Part shown: piece after piece, positions 37,401 through 52,400 of the stretch | Position numbering within the stretch: position 1 is the first letter of the stretch | Layout: every line of letters starts with the position of its first letter | Assembly: GCF_032854445.1 (NCBI RefSeq) | Contig: NC_088302.1 | Span: forward strand, 55,964,237-56,028,236 | Origin: Liolophura sinensis | Taxonomy: Eukaryota; Mollusca; Polyplacophora; Chitonida; Chitonidae | DNA length: 64,000 bases | Direction: 5' to 3' | Made by a program: the position numbers and the translations under genes | The notes under the pieces: model-generated | Database searches by the model: none | Told to the model about the DNA's origin: nothing | The model's input: only the letters and a program-made list of their open reading frames with translations

Positions 37401-40400
37401 CTGGGTACTTTATATCACCTGAGCACTTTTTATATCACCTGAGTACTTTATATCACCTGGGTACTTTATATCACCTGGGTAATTTCCTTGTTTCTGATTG
37501 TGCAGTAAATCAGATGTTGTGATCACTTTTTCAAGAGTTTTATTTTGGTTACAATTGAAGTGTTCTAAAAAAGATATTAATTTACAAACTTGTGACTTAC
37601 AAATACACAACTGGGATGCAGCATGATAGTAAATGAAAATGCAGATGTAAAAGTATGGACCTGTTACATATGGTAGACAGGTGTGGTTGTACCTCAGGGG
37701 CACTTACGGACCTGCTACTTGTGGTAGACCAGTATGATTGTAACTCAGGGCCACTTACGGACCTGTTACATGTGGTAGACCAGTATGGTTGTACCTCAGG
37801 GGCACTTTCGGACCTGTTACATGTGGTAGACCAGTATGGTTGTACCTCAGAGGCACTTACGACCTGTTACATGTGGTTGACTGGTATGGTTGTACCTCAG
37901 GGGCACTTACACACCTGTTACATGTGGTAGACTGGTATGGTTGTACCTCAGGGGCGCTTACAGACCTGTTACATGTGGTAGACCAGTATGGTTGTACCTC
38001 AGGGGCATTTACGGACCTGCTACATGTGGTAGACTGGTATGGTTGTACCTTAGGTAGACCGGTATGGTTGTACCTCAGGGGCGCTTACGGACCGGTTACA
38101 TGTGGTAGACCTGTATGGTTATATCAGGGGCGCTTACGGACCTGTTACATGTGGTAGACTATGGTTGTACCTCAGGGGCACTTAAGGACCTGTTCCATGT
38201 GGTAGACCAGTATGGTTGTACCTCAGGGACACGTACGGACCTGTTCCATGTGGTAGGACTGGTATGGTTGTACCTCAGGGGCTCTTACGGACCTGTTACA
38301 TGTGGTAGACCGGTGTGGTTGTACCCGAGGGACACGTACGGACCTGTTACATGTGGAAGACCATGGGTTGTACCTCAGGGACGCTTACTGACCTATTATA
38401 TGTGGTAGACCAGTATGGTTGTACCTCAGGGGCACTTACAGACCTGTTACATGTGGTAGACTGGTATGGTCGTACTTTAGGGGTGCTTACGGACCTGTTC
38501 CATGTGGTAGACCGGTATGGTTGTACCCTCAGGGGCACTTACAGACCTGTTACATGTGGTAGACTGGTATGGTCGTACTTTAGGGGTGCTTATGGACCTG
38601 TTAACATGTGGTAGACCAGTATGGTTGTACCTCAGGGGCACTTAAAGATTTCCTTACAGCTTAAGTTAGAATTATATCTGTGCAGCGAAAACACACACAG
38701 AATCTGTTAAATATGCCGTATCATACTGCATATATTCAAGTATCAAAACCATTAAAACACCATTAAAACCATAAATTTTAAATTTTAGGAATTGGAACTG
38801 TAAAACATACAAAGATGTGTCTGATATTTTTGAAGTGTAATTATTTGGGCTGTTTTTAAATAATAGCAAGGCGGTCAATTTTGTTGCCAAAAGTCTCTGG
38901 TGTGGCTTCTGTGCAGGTATATTCGGTCATTTGTCTGTTATTTCTGAGAATTGAGTTAGCGTCCTGTTTCATCTTATCGGTGTACACACCAGTCAAGGTC
39001 AAGGTCAGTGAGTGGACCGTCATGGGTGTAGACACAGTACAGTGGTGTAGGTACAGCTGTGGTCCACAGGTAACCATATAGTGTTGTCTGATATCTGCTT
39101 TCGCATGTCTGTGTCACATACACACATACATCAGGTAGATCACATCCAGGTAATGTGTGTCATATAGATAATCCTGCACCAGATAATCCTGCTGATTACA
39201 CAAGTCTGAACTGTGTGTTACTCTGTTTGCAGAAATCCCCTCTGTGTATTCCATCCATTTCACAAAATGTGGCATGGACTTAAGTTGAGAATCATCCCAT
39301 TATTGTCATTCTTGTTCTGAGAAAATTCAGTGGTTAGAAATTCTAAGGAGCAAGTATAAAATAGCTCAACCAAATTAAGGCTGTTATAGAATATTTTCAT
39401 TCATATGTGTGCTGAAATAATATGAGGCTTTGGAAATTATGCCCCCAAACTTACTTTTAAAAGTAATGACCTTGAAAACAAGTATAATGCCTGAAAGAAA
39501 ATATTTACAATTACCTGTTTGTACATGTATTTATCATTTACATGAAGCACCTTTAGAATTTGGTACAGGTATGTGTACAGTTTAATATATCTTGTGTAGT
39601 TTAATATATGTTGTGTTCAGGAGGTACTCTGTGTTACGCTTGTGTGTGCAGATGTACTGTATAGCTATGGTGTTCAGGGAGTACTCTGTGTTACACTTGT
39701 GTGTGCAGATGTACTGTATAGCTATGGTGTTCAGGGAGTACTCTGTGTTACACTTGTGTGTGCAGATGTACTGTATAGCTATGGTGTTCAGGGAGTACTC
39801 TGTGTTGCACTTTTGTGTGCAGATGAACTGTATAGCTATGGTGTTCAGGGTGTACTCTGTGTTACAATTGTGTGTGCAGATGTACTGTATAGCTATGGTG
39901 TTCAAGCAGTACTCTGTGTTACACATGTGTGTGCAGATGTACTGTATAGCTATGGTGTTCAGGAGGTACTCTATGTTACACTTGTGTGTGCAGATGTACT
40001 TCAGTGCTGTGGCTATTTAGCATTATTTTACAAGTAGGTGTGTAGGAAGAAGCATGTCTTTTTTCACCCCACATATAAATCAGATTCTGCAGTTGTATAC
40101 TGATTCAGTGGGCTCCCAGCTCGTGTGTACAGAACAGTTGTATACTGATTCATTGGGCTCCTAGCTCGTGTGTACAGAACAGTTGTATACTGATTCATTG
40201 AGCTCCTAGCTCGTGTGTACAGAACAGTTGTATACTGATTCAGTGGGCTCCCAGCTCGTGTGTACAGAACAGTTGTATACTGATTCAGTGGGCTCCCAGC
40301 TCGTGTGTACAGAACAGTTGTATACTGATTCATTGAGCTCCTAGCTCTTGTGTACAGAACAGTTGTATACTGATTCATTGAGCTCCCAGCTCTTGTGTAC

Positions 40401-43400
40401 AGAACAGTTGTATACTGATTCAGTGGGCTCCCAGCTCTTGTGTACAGAACAGTTGTATACTGATTCATTGAGCTCCTAGCTCTTGTGTACAGAATAGTTG
40501 TATAATGATTCAGTGGGCTTCCAGCCCTTGTGTACAGAACAGTTGTATACTGATTCAGTGGGCTCCCAGCTCTTGTGTACAGAACAGTTGTATACTGATT
40601 CATTGAGCTCCCAGCTCTTGTGTACAGAACAGTTGTATACTGATTCAGTGGGCTCCCAGCTCTTGTGTACAGAACAGTTGTATACTGATTCAGTGGGCTC
40701 CCAGCTCTTGTGTACAGAACAGTTGTATACTGATTCATTGAGCTCCCAGCTCTTGTGTACAGAACAGTTGTATACTGATTCATTGAGCTCCTAGCTCTTG
40801 TGTACAGAACAGTTGTATACTGATTCAGTGGGCTCCCAGCTCTTGTGTACAGAACAGTTGTATACTGATTCATTGAGCTCCCAGCTCTTGTGTACAGAAC
40901 AGTTGTATACTGATTCATTGAGCTCCTAGCTCTTGTGTACAGAACAGTTGTATACTGATTCATTTAGCTCCCAGCTCTTGTGTACAAAACAGTTGTATAC
41001 TGATTCAGTGGGCTTCCAGCCCTTGTGTACAGAATAGTTGTATACTGATTCAGTGGGCTCCCACCTCGTGTGTACAGAACAGTTGTATACTGATTCACTG
41101 AGCTCCCAGCTCTTGTGTACAGAACAGTTGTATACTGATTAAATGGGCTCCCAGCTGTTGTGTACAAAACATTTTTATACTGATTCAGTGGGCTTCCAGC
41201 TCTAGTGTACAGAACAGTTGTATACTGATTCATTGAGCTCCCAGCTCTTGTGTACAGAACAGTTGTATACTGATTCATTGAGCTCCCTGATTGTCATAAA
41301 AGCTGACATTGACTTTATTATTGGCCCAATAAGACCTTTGTTTGACAGGCAGTAAATAGTGTGGCCTGTTTTAATACTACATGTACATAGACAGTCCTTG
41401 AGTTGTGTATTCCTGTTAAAACCTTGCAGAAGAGCTTTCTAATGTATTTATGTGATTGATGTTCTGTGTCTTATTCCAGAATATTTCACTTATACAACGA
41501 CGGCCTGTCATCATTTGTCTGTTTTCTCTGTTTGTAGGCTGAAAATTTCAAACCTATGAAATTCACCCGTAGCATAGAATGTGAACTTCCAAGTACAGAT
41601 ATCTACAAGTTTCACGGAAATATTATGTAAGTGCTGTTCTTAGTATTACATAGTATTTTGAAATATTTTACATTTTTACATGCTGGGCTAATGTCAGGCA
41701 CACAGTAACTGTAGAAATCATTTCGCTGTGTTTATGGTTATTAGTAGCTACAAAACTACAAGTTTCTGACAATGTATGGTGATCCATTCAAATGTGGAAA
41801 ATGTGAAAACAGATTGCCTTAATATGAATACAAACAATCATGTGAAAACAGATTATGTTCTCCTTTAAGGGTGTTTGCTTTTTTAATTTGTATTTTCAGA
41901 TTAAATGAAAATCGGAAGATTCCAATAACCCAAAATAACTTACTGCTGAGAGGATGCGTAATTCGGAACACAGACTTTGTGGAAGGGATCGTCATATATG
42001 CAGGTCGGTTATTGTTCATCTGTCTCCAAACGCCTTGTCAAAGTGAAAGTAAATAAAGTAAATAAAAAATGAAGTCAGGTCAGGCAAAAGATTACAGGAA
42101 ACTATATTCCAGAATACCATTACTTATTGCTTTATAGAATTGTTGTATCGACATAATAATGTAACACAACAACAAGGTGATTTTCATAATGTTAACCGAT
42201 GAGTAAGGCCATCGGCTCCAGATTTCTTTACTCAAGATTCATGTCTTGTGTGACAGTATTTGTCAACAGCTTCTCCAAATTAAAAGCTGTTTGGATTTAT
42301 TTGGACAATTATAATTGCCGCAGACTCAACCATGCTTGATGTCACTGTTACAGCTCAAGTATATAGATCCCAGAATCCACCAGTGTGAAATGGGAATTGC
42401 CTAATTTGTTAGTGATATTGTCCTACTGTATGTAAAAGCAAATAAATTAGGCACAGTAGCCTTTAAGGAAAATATCTGGAAATTCTTCCATTTTTGCTGT
42501 AAAAGTTAAAGTAAATTAAAAATGAAGTCAGGTCAGTCAAAAGGTTACAGGAAAGTATATCCCAAAATACCATTACTTATTATTTTATAGAATTGTAGTT
42601 CACTGACTGATCTTTTAGTTGTAATGCCTTTGTCCCAGGCTAGGGTAATCACGCCTCACAATTACAGTTTTTATTTGCTTTCGAAGGACTCTTGCTGCTT
42701 GCAAATTTTGTTCACACCAGGCCAGAATTGAGCGAATATCTACATGTAAGCGAATAAGACATCTGAATAATTCCAGTGGGTATTTTGTTTGCATTTTCTT
42801 TTTATTAACTCCTGTTTGAAATACCTGCATGTCGGTTCTAAGTTTCTGAGCTTCTAAAGGGTCAACATTTGCACAGCCAACTATATATGAGGTTACCACC
42901 AATGCTCTTGAATAAAGCTGGCTGAATAATACCTGTAATATCGTAATCCATAAATTGCCACATCACCATGACTGTGGGACAGGTATGACCTGTAACTGTC
43001 CTTAATAAAGGTAATAAATATAATGACATTTACCTGTGGGTGCCAGCCGAGGAATCAATACTGTGTACAGGGTCAAAAGCAAGCGTACTTGTGTACTGGT
43101 GTATATACATATATACATATAACAAGCTATCCCAATGTTGTTGTGCAATCCACTTAACCCCTGTAGTCTTCACCATTTTGGAGCCTGAAATCAGCATGTT
43201 TCAATACAGGGTACAGGTAGGCTTATTATAGAGGTAATTGCCTTTGTAAAGAGGTAATTGGTCAGTTATTAGAGATCTTCGTTATAAATAGCGAATTTAA
43301 AGAAACTCGAGCTGTTGACATTTGTACTCTAGATTTAGTAGAAGGCACCTGTGGAATATGAGAAAATGAGAGAAGTCACGACTACAAGGTGCCTTTATTT

Positions 43401-46400
43401 CAAGAAGGTGAACCTAAGGGTCAAAACTAAGACCTTTCTTCCTCAAGGCCCTAATAACCTAAAGTAGTGGTTAAAGGACAAGCACTATAGCTGACTAAAC
43501 CAGTTGCTGGCCAAACCAGTCGTTGGCCAAACCAGTCGCTGGCCAAACCAGCAGCTGGCCAAACCTGTAGCTGGCCAAACCAGTCGCTGGCCAAACCAGT
43601 AGCTGGCCAAACCAGTCGCTGGCCAAACCAGCAGCTGGCCAAACCAGCAGCTGGCCAAACCAGCAGCTGGCCAAACCAGTAGCTGTTTGGCACCTCACAC
43701 TAGCATGCACAAGGCATGCACTGTACAACTGCAGAAGGAGGACATGAATTATTCATAGGCTGTTTACCTTATTGCATCAAAGCCATGAAAACAGCTGACA
43801 TGTGTAATATCCATTGTCTAGGGTATCACATGTGCACCTGAGCTCCTCATGCCAGATGTCAACTCTTGTGCACTGTAAAGAGTCAAGGCCATCTGCCAAA
43901 GGGTTAAGGTCAAGGAGTACACATTTCTGCTCAGTCCATCAGCCAAAACAATAAAGCGTGAGGAGCAATAACTTGGAGACTGGATAATCTGATCAATAAA
44001 ACTTAAAGTTATTGAAAATTTAACGGATATTGACGGTGAATTTGTTAAAGTGTCTGATACATGTACGTATTAAACTTTGAGCAGCGACATAAATGTCTCC
44101 CTGAGCCATGGCGGTGTGAATAATAAGCACATGTCATAACATAAAAGTAAATAGATAAATAAGAAATGATTGATTGACATATCTATCAGCTTTTAGCAGA
44201 CAATATCTGCTGTTTTAAAGGAATACACCATATCTCTCTATCAAGGTTTTGTTGGCGATGATGATTGTTTTGGTTATAAAATGTGATATAATTGTTAGGT
44301 AGAGGACAAGTGTATAAGTCAATAGCTGTGTACCATTCTAAGTGAAAAGCTGTAATATCCTTATAAGTCAATAGCTGTGATACCCTTACAGGTGAATAGC
44401 TATGATACCCTTATAATTGAATAGCTATGATACCCATATAAGTGAATAGCTATGATACCCATATAAGTGAATAGCTATGATACCCTTATAAGTGAATAGC
44501 TATGATACCCATATAAGTGAATAGCTATGATGCCCTTATAAGTGAATAGTTATGATACCCTTATAAGTGAATAGCTGTGAAACCCTTATAAGTGAATTTC
44601 TATGATACCCTTACAGGTATGAATAGCAGCACAATAGCTGTGTACCATTCTAAGTGAAAAGCTGTAATATCCTTATAAGTCAATAGCTGTGATACCCTTA
44701 CAGGTGAATAGCTATGATACCCTTATAATTGAATAGCTATGATACCCATATAAGTTAATAGCTATGATACCCATATAAGTGAATAGCTATGATACCCTTA
44801 TAAGTGAATAGCTATGATACCCTTATAAGTGAATAGCTATGATATCCTTATAAATGAATAGTTATGATACCCTTATAAGTGAATAACTGTGAAACCCTTA
44901 TAAGTGAATTTCCATGATACCCTTACATGTGATTAGCTATAATACCCTTATAAGTGAATAGCTGTGAAACCCTTATAAGTGAATAGCTGTGAAACCCTTA
45001 TAAGTGAATTTCTATTATACCCTTACAGGTGAATAGCGATAATACCCTTCTAAATGAATAGCTATAATACCCTTATAAGTGAATAGCTATGATACCCTTG
45101 ACCGACCCCGATAACACAGTTAGTCGAGAGTCCACTTCGGGAGCGTTAGATCCAGGGTCAATCCTGGGTCGAGTAACACCTAAGAGGAAGTTCCTCGCTA
45201 GGGCTTCAGCATGAAGGGGATAGTGCAACAACTGGTTGACCGGTATCAGTATAATGGCTTGGGCGAGCAGCTTACTTGCCTTCGGTAAGGCGTCTCCATA
45301 AAGCAGCATAAAAGAATGGTGGAAATCCGTCCTGCAACAGTGAGGCACATTACATGCACTCTAAGGATTCCCTCGTTGTCATATGACTGAAAAATTGTTA
45401 GGTGCAACGTTAAACCCCAAGCACTCACTCACTCACTATGACACCCTTATAAGTGAATAGCTGTGATACGATTCATGTAGATGATGTGTATATTTGTAGG
45501 TCCAGAGACGAAGGCCATGCTGAACAACCGAGGCCCTCGGTACAAGCGCAGCAAACTGGAGAGGAGGATGAATAGGGATCTGGCCTGGTGTGTCGTACTG
45601 CTGCTCTTCCTCTGCTTCTTCTGTGCCATAGGTCAAGTATTATTTGCTCTTGAATATTTCCAAACCTGGAATGTAAGGGAATGTAAAGTGTACAAAACAC
45701 ATGTAGATATATGTGGATTATGTCATCTCTTTGAAACGGGTGCATAAATTGTCTACGTTCTGACTTTTTCATGGGTATCTGTATGTGAGAGGCTTAGACT
45801 GGAACACTTCATATCACACGTTCTTAGCACAAGAGGTCACATGTTCAAATCCACCCCCTGCTTGCTTTGTTTCTGCCTATCCTAACGTCTGATAGGGGAA
45901 CCTAATGGAGGGATTATTGTTTCTCATGAAGTTAGATTAGGAACCATGAGGATGTGTCTGTTACTTGATGACGTTCTGTGTTTCAGGCAGTGATATCGTG
46001 GTTGGGAACCAAGAGGATGTGTCTGTTACTTGATGATGTTCTGTGTTTCAGGCAGTGATGTCGTGGTTAGGAACCATGAGGATGTGTCTGTTACTTGATG
46101 ACGTTCTGTGTTTCAGGCAGTGATATCGTGGTTGGGAACCAAGAGGATGTGTCTGTTACTTGATGTGGTTCTGTGTTTCAGACAGTGGTATCTGGATTGG
46201 GAACAATGAGGATATGTCTGTTACTTGATGTGGTTCTGTGTTTCAGGCAGTGATATCGTGGTTGGGAACCAAGAGGATGTGTCTGTTACTTGATGTGGTT
46301 CTGTGTTTCAGGCAGTGGTATCTGGATTGGGAACGATGAGGATGTGTCTGTTACTTGATGACGTTCTGTGTTTCAGGCAGTGATATCGTGGTTGGGAACC

Positions 46401-49400
46401 GTGAGGATGTGTCTGTTACTTGATGATGTTCTATGTTTCAGGCAGTGATGTTGTGGTTAGGAACCAAGAGGATGTGTATGTTACATGATGTGGTTCTGTG
46501 TTTCAGGCATTGGTATCATGGTTGGGAACCAAGAGGATGTGTCTGTTACTTGATGATGTTCTGTGTTTCAGGCAGTGATATCATGGTTGGGAATCAAGAG
46601 GATGTGCCTGTTACTTGATGACATTCTGTGTTTCAGGCAGTGATATCATGGTTGGGAACCAGGAGGATGTGTCTGTTACTTGATGTGGTTCTGTGTTTCA
46701 GGCAGTGTTATCGGGGTTGGGAACCAAGAGGATGTGTCTGTTACTTGATGATGTTCTGTGTTTCAGGCAGTGTTATCGGGGTTGGGAACCATGAGGATGT
46801 GTGTGTTACTTGATGATGTTCTGTGTTTCAGGCAGTGATGTCGTGGTTGGGAACCAAGAGGACGTGTCTGTTACTTGATGTGGTTCTGTGTTTCAGGCAG
46901 TGATATTGTGGTTGGGAACCAAAAGGATGTGTCTGTTACTTGATGTGGTTCTGTGTTTCAGGCAGTGATATCGTGGTTGGGAACCAAGAGGATGTGTCTG
47001 TTACTTGATGATGTTCTGTGTTTCAGGCAGTGGCATCTGGATTGGGAACTACGCAGATATTTCAGCTGTACCTTTCATCCCCCAGCAGCAGTTTGATGAC
47101 TTCAGTCCACTTTACCAGGGATTTTTGGTCTTCTGGACATATATTATTATATTTCAGGTATTGTATATGTGTCACCATTTCACAGATTGGTGTACACTTC
47201 TGTTATTATTTTCTTGAACATTACCATACAGTATAAAATTCAACACTACATAATGAGTTTTTGAAGCAAATGTGATAGTGAGATGTCTTTTATATTGCCC
47301 CATAAAACTCCAAGCTCGACTGTGTGCGCTGTAAGAAGATTCTGATATGTGTGTGACTGAAGGTAGGCCAAACGTGGAATTCGGTGAACAAACGAACAAA
47401 CAAATTCACAGACTTCAAGTAAACGTTTAGGATAGCTCCTCTTGCTGGCCAACTCCTCTTGACCTGGATGCCAGCTCTGTGGTTGCCATGGTGAAGTTGT
47501 TCAGTTATGTTCACTTACTGATGTGCTGTGGTTTTACACAGATTATTTCTGTTTTTTTTCCTCATGTATTCTAGAACTACAACAAACTAATGGAACAATT
47601 ATCTATATAAGATCATTGAAGTAATTAAAGTGACACACCTGTACTGTTACAGGCAGTGATTCCATTACCTCTCTACGTGTCGCTGGAGGTGATTAAGCTG
47701 GTGCAGGTGTACTTCATCCAGAATGACAAGGAGCTCTACTATGAACCCATGGACAAGAGGTTGGAATGTCGAGCTCTTAACATCACAGAAGACCTGGGCC
47801 AGGTGGAATACATCTTCTCTGACAAAACAGGAACGCTGACAGAAAACCAGATGGAGTTCAAGTCCTGTACGATAGGAGGCATTGACTATCCTCATGGTTG
47901 GTACATCTATCCTCATGGCTGGTACATCTATCCCCATGGCTGGTACATCTATCCCCATGGTTGGTACATCTATCCCCATGGCTGGTACATCTATCCTCAT
48001 GGCTGGGGCATCTATCCCCATGGCTGGTACATCTATCCCCATGGTTGGTACATCTATCCCCATGGCTGGTACATCTATCCTCATGGCTGGTACATCTATC
48101 CCCATGGTTGGTACATCTATCCCCATGGCTGGTACATCTATCCTCATGGCTGGTACATCTATCCCCATGGTTGGTACATCTATCCCCATGGCTGGTACAT
48201 CTATCCCCATGGCTGGGACATCTATAAATGATCGTGTAGTTTTGCAGCATCATGGCCTATGAAATCTTGTATGATAGGCGGCATTGACTCTCCTCATGGC
48301 TGGTACATATATAAATGATCGTGTAGTGTCTCAGCATCATAGCCTATCAAATCCTATATGATAGGCGGCATTGACTATCCTCATGGTTGGTACATCTATA
48401 AATGATCATGTAGTGTCTCAGCATCATAGCCTATCAAATCCTGTATGATAGGCGGCATTGACTATCCTCATGGCTGGTACATCTATAAATGATCTTGTAG
48501 TGTTTTAGCATCATAGCCTATCAAATCCTGTATGATAGGCGGCATTGACTATCCTCATGGTTGGTACATCTATAAATGATCGTGTAGTGTTTCAGCATCA
48601 CAGCCTATTTGATATCAAGAATAATAAAATGGCTTAAAGGTTAAAATAAAAAGGTACCTAATAAAATAATGAGTATTTGCAAATAAGTTTTGTTATTTTG
48701 AGAGGAGGAAGTCAAAATCACTGGAAATGTGGCATTAGGTTCCAGTCTCCGGTTTGAATGCCCTCAATAGCAAGTTGTTTTACTTGTTTTAACCGGCCTG
48801 AATAGCACAATTGGTGGAGCATCCACTTCGGGAGGCAGTAGATCCACAGTCAATCCTTGGTCAGGTCACACCTAAGGCCTTGAAACAGGATCTTCTTCAC
48901 TTGGCATTCTAACATGAAGGGGATAGTGCAATGTCTGGTTGACCCATATCAGTATAATGGCTTGGGTGGGACAGATTACTTGCCTTTATTAAGCCATCTC
49001 AGTGAAGCAGCACAGATAAAAGAGTGGTGAAAGTCTGTCCTGCAACAAGGAGGCACATTACAATCACTCTAAGAACATCTTCGTCATCATATGACTGAAA
49101 AATTAATAAGTACAATGTTAAACCCAAAGCACGCACTCACTCACTCAACCGCCCACCCACCCAGCCACTGTTTCAGTATGAAGCACAAAGAGTTACTGAC
49201 TCAACACGTGTCCAGTGTTTCCTGTAGAAGTATTTGGGATACAGTGGATGATATGTGTATACATACCTTTTGTGAAATATATGCAATAGTTTTGTGGTTC
49301 ACAGTGTTTGGTAGTAATAAGATTTTATCAGTTTTGCCGTATGTTTGTGTTGTACAGGTGAGATGGAGGATTCAGCCAGTGAGATGAGGAGAAGCCGCCT

Positions 49401-52400
49401 TTCCATGAGTAACATCAGCAGATGCAGTTCTGTAAGTTTTTCACAGAGAAAGCGGTCGTCCCACTGCTGCTGGAATTCTCATTATTATACATCACATCAT
49501 ATTATTTTGTAAATTAGTTGATAAATATGCCACCCTAATGGTAGCAGTTAATCTCCACATGATGTATTCTACCTAGAGCTGAATGGCTCTCGAGTCCTGG
49601 AAAACATAAAATAGCAGATTCTTGAAAGTCCTGAAAAACACAAAATAGCAGGCTCTTGAGTCCTGGAAAACATGGAATAGCGGGTTCTTGAAAGTCCAGG
49701 AAAACATAAAATAGCAGCTTCTTGAAAGTCCTGAAAAACACAAAATAGCAGGCTCTTGAGTCCTGGAAAACATGGAATAGCGGGTTCTTGAAAGTCCAGG
49801 AAAACATAAAATAGCAGCTTCTTGAAAGTCCAGGAAAACATAAAATAGCAGCTTCTTGAAAGTCCAGGAAAACATAAAATAGCAGCTTCTTGAAAGTCCA
49901 GGAAAACATAGAATAGCCGGTTTTCTATCACATTTTCTATCATAGGAGGCACCCTGAAATAGCAAAGAAAGATAAAACTTTGGTGTTACATAATCATTAG
50001 GTTTTGTGTCTCAGAACTTCTAATCAGTTATTTTTTTTTACATAAGATAGGTTAACTTAGTTCTACCTAACCAGTACAAAATTCTGCCTTACCAGATGTA
50101 AAGGTTTACTTTTATAGAGAGTCTGTGAGATTACTGAAAAATTGACAGCTTTCTGGAATGTGGACATGAAGGGTCTGAAGAAATTAATGAAAAACAGTTA
50201 TCACACTGACCCCACTACCTGCCATCATAAAAATAAAAAATTAATTATCTAGAGCATATATTTCCTCTCCGGCCATACGTGGGAAGGTCTGCCAGCAACC
50301 TGCGCATGGTCGTGGGTTTCCCCCGGGATCTGCCTGGTTTCCTCCCACCAAAATGCTGGCCGCCATCATATAAGTGAAATATTCTTGAGTACGGTGTAAA
50401 ACACCAATCAAGCATATAAAATAAATAAATCTAGAGCATGTAGTCAAAAAGCATACATGTAAATTTGCTGACGAGATGTTTCCTCTGTTTAGGAGTTTTT
50501 GGACCTGAGGCTGGAACCATCGCTTCAGAGAGACGTCTCCATCATGTCGCTGCGAACCCTGGACAACATTGACATTATGGTGCCGCCCCAGACGAAACGA
50601 GTGCACGACTTCTTCCTACTCTTGACAATCTGTAACACAGTGGTTGTCTCCCCTCATTCCCATCAGGATCACGTGGGTGGCTTCATTTCGTTGCATCAGA
50701 TTCACTCAAGATAAATTCTTCACTTGTTTGGAAAAGCTTATAATCTCACATTTTAATAAACAAAGCTAGGAGTATTAATTTGGGACAGTCCGTTGGACTG
50801 TAACTCTGTGGTACCCCCGCGCCAACTGCTCCAAATTTTGTACAATTTTGATGGAAATTTGTGTGCAGATTCATATCAGATAAAGGAAGTACATTTTTGA
50901 ATATTTACATATAGCTAGGGATGTAAATTTCTGGAACTTTCTTGCTATCAGTAACAACAGAACTGTTTCTCCAAGAGGTTATTGGAAACAGTGGGACTAT
51001 TTTTCGAGGAGGTTATCAGTAAAAATGAGATTGTGTCTGCGGGAGTTTATCAGTAACAGTGGGACTGTTTCTCCAGGAGGTTATCAGAAACAGTGGGGCT
51101 GTTTCTCTGAGAGGATATCAGTAACACTGTTGGTATTTATCAGGAAAGTAACAGTGAAACTGTTTCTCCGGTGGGTTATCAGTAACAGTGGGACTGTTTC
51201 TCCAACAGGATATCAGTAACACTGTTGGTATTTATCAGGGAGGTTATCAGTAAGAATGAAACTGTTTTGACACTAGAAGAAAAACAAACATTAAAACCTT
51301 AAAAGAATATATTAATTTTTTTAAAATGTGTCATAATATTTTTGTGCCTGTATATTGTGCAGTTGGATGCCAGTGGTCTGATCATACAGAATGGTGACGG
51401 TGGGAATGACAGGCACCATGGGGATGAGAGCTTCCCTGCAGGCAGATACCGTGGTTTGGAGAACGTGGGGTTTTCTGTGGAGGACGACCTGTCGTCGCGC
51501 GCCCGCACCCCGTCGGAGGGTAGCATGACGGACACTTCTACCTCTATACTCTCGGAGTCTACCCTGGAAGGACGGTATGACGCAGAAAGCCCAGATGAGT
51601 TGGCACTTGTCAAGGCGGCAAGCACATATGGCTGTCGTCTCCTCAAGAGGATGCCTCACAGCGTGATGGTGCTCTTGCCAGCAGAGGGCGTTGTAGAGTT
51701 TGACGTCCTGCACGTCCTTCCCTTTGACTCCGTCCGCAAACGCATGTCTGTGATAGTCAGATGTCCTAACACCAAGGAGATTATCTTGTTCACGAAAGGT
51801 GCTGACAGTGCCATCCTTAGTCAACTTAGCAGGTGTTACAAAGGTGAGAAGTATTCTGTATTTGACCTAAAATTTGACCTGTAAAAATGTACTTTCAGTA
51901 GCTCATGAAAGCCTTAAAATGATACTTTTGATGCCAAGGCTTAAGTTTTTCTGATAAGAAATTAATCAAACCACAAAAAAAAATCCATGCGTTGTTCTTA
52001 CTGCGTGTACTACTTTCCATATGTACAAATGTTCATGTAGTGCTGTTCACATATGGTGGACATCTTGGATGTTTTCATTTTTATACATTTCACAAATACT
52101 TAATGTTGAACAGCTCAAGTTTTTGTTCCAGGTGCTCTTTCCATTATCTGTTACATAAGGATGAAATTTATTTTGTAACTGTGTGTATGATGTTTGTGCA
52201 GAGAAGGAAGAAGACAAGAGAGTTATGGAGCTCACCCTGGACCACTTAGGCTCTTATGCCAGGAAGGGCTTGAGGACACTTTGTATGGCAAAGAGGGTAA
52301 GTGTACATCTAGCTCGTGCTGAAAATCCTGCTCATTGCACAGATATACCAAGGGTAGTCAGCCTTAACATTAGTAAGGTAGTGTGTCTGTTCCAAGTCAG

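Noticed and set aside
40064-41278. 299-aa and 104-aa repeat proteins on the minus strand
   Set aside because: They follow exactly from a 45-bp tandem unit lacking stops in one frame; no start, splice or promoter context supports a gene.
43451-43728. Tryptophan-rich minus-strand frames (GLASDWFGQ repeats)
   Set aside because: A 16-bp repeat cycling through all frames; not a protein.
47665-48210. 181-aa minus-strand frame opposite ATP10 exon 7
   Set aside because: Shadow of the true exon and its 21-bp array.
51321-51824. 167-aa minus-strand open frame
   Set aside because: Shadow of ATP10 exon 10 on the opposite strand.
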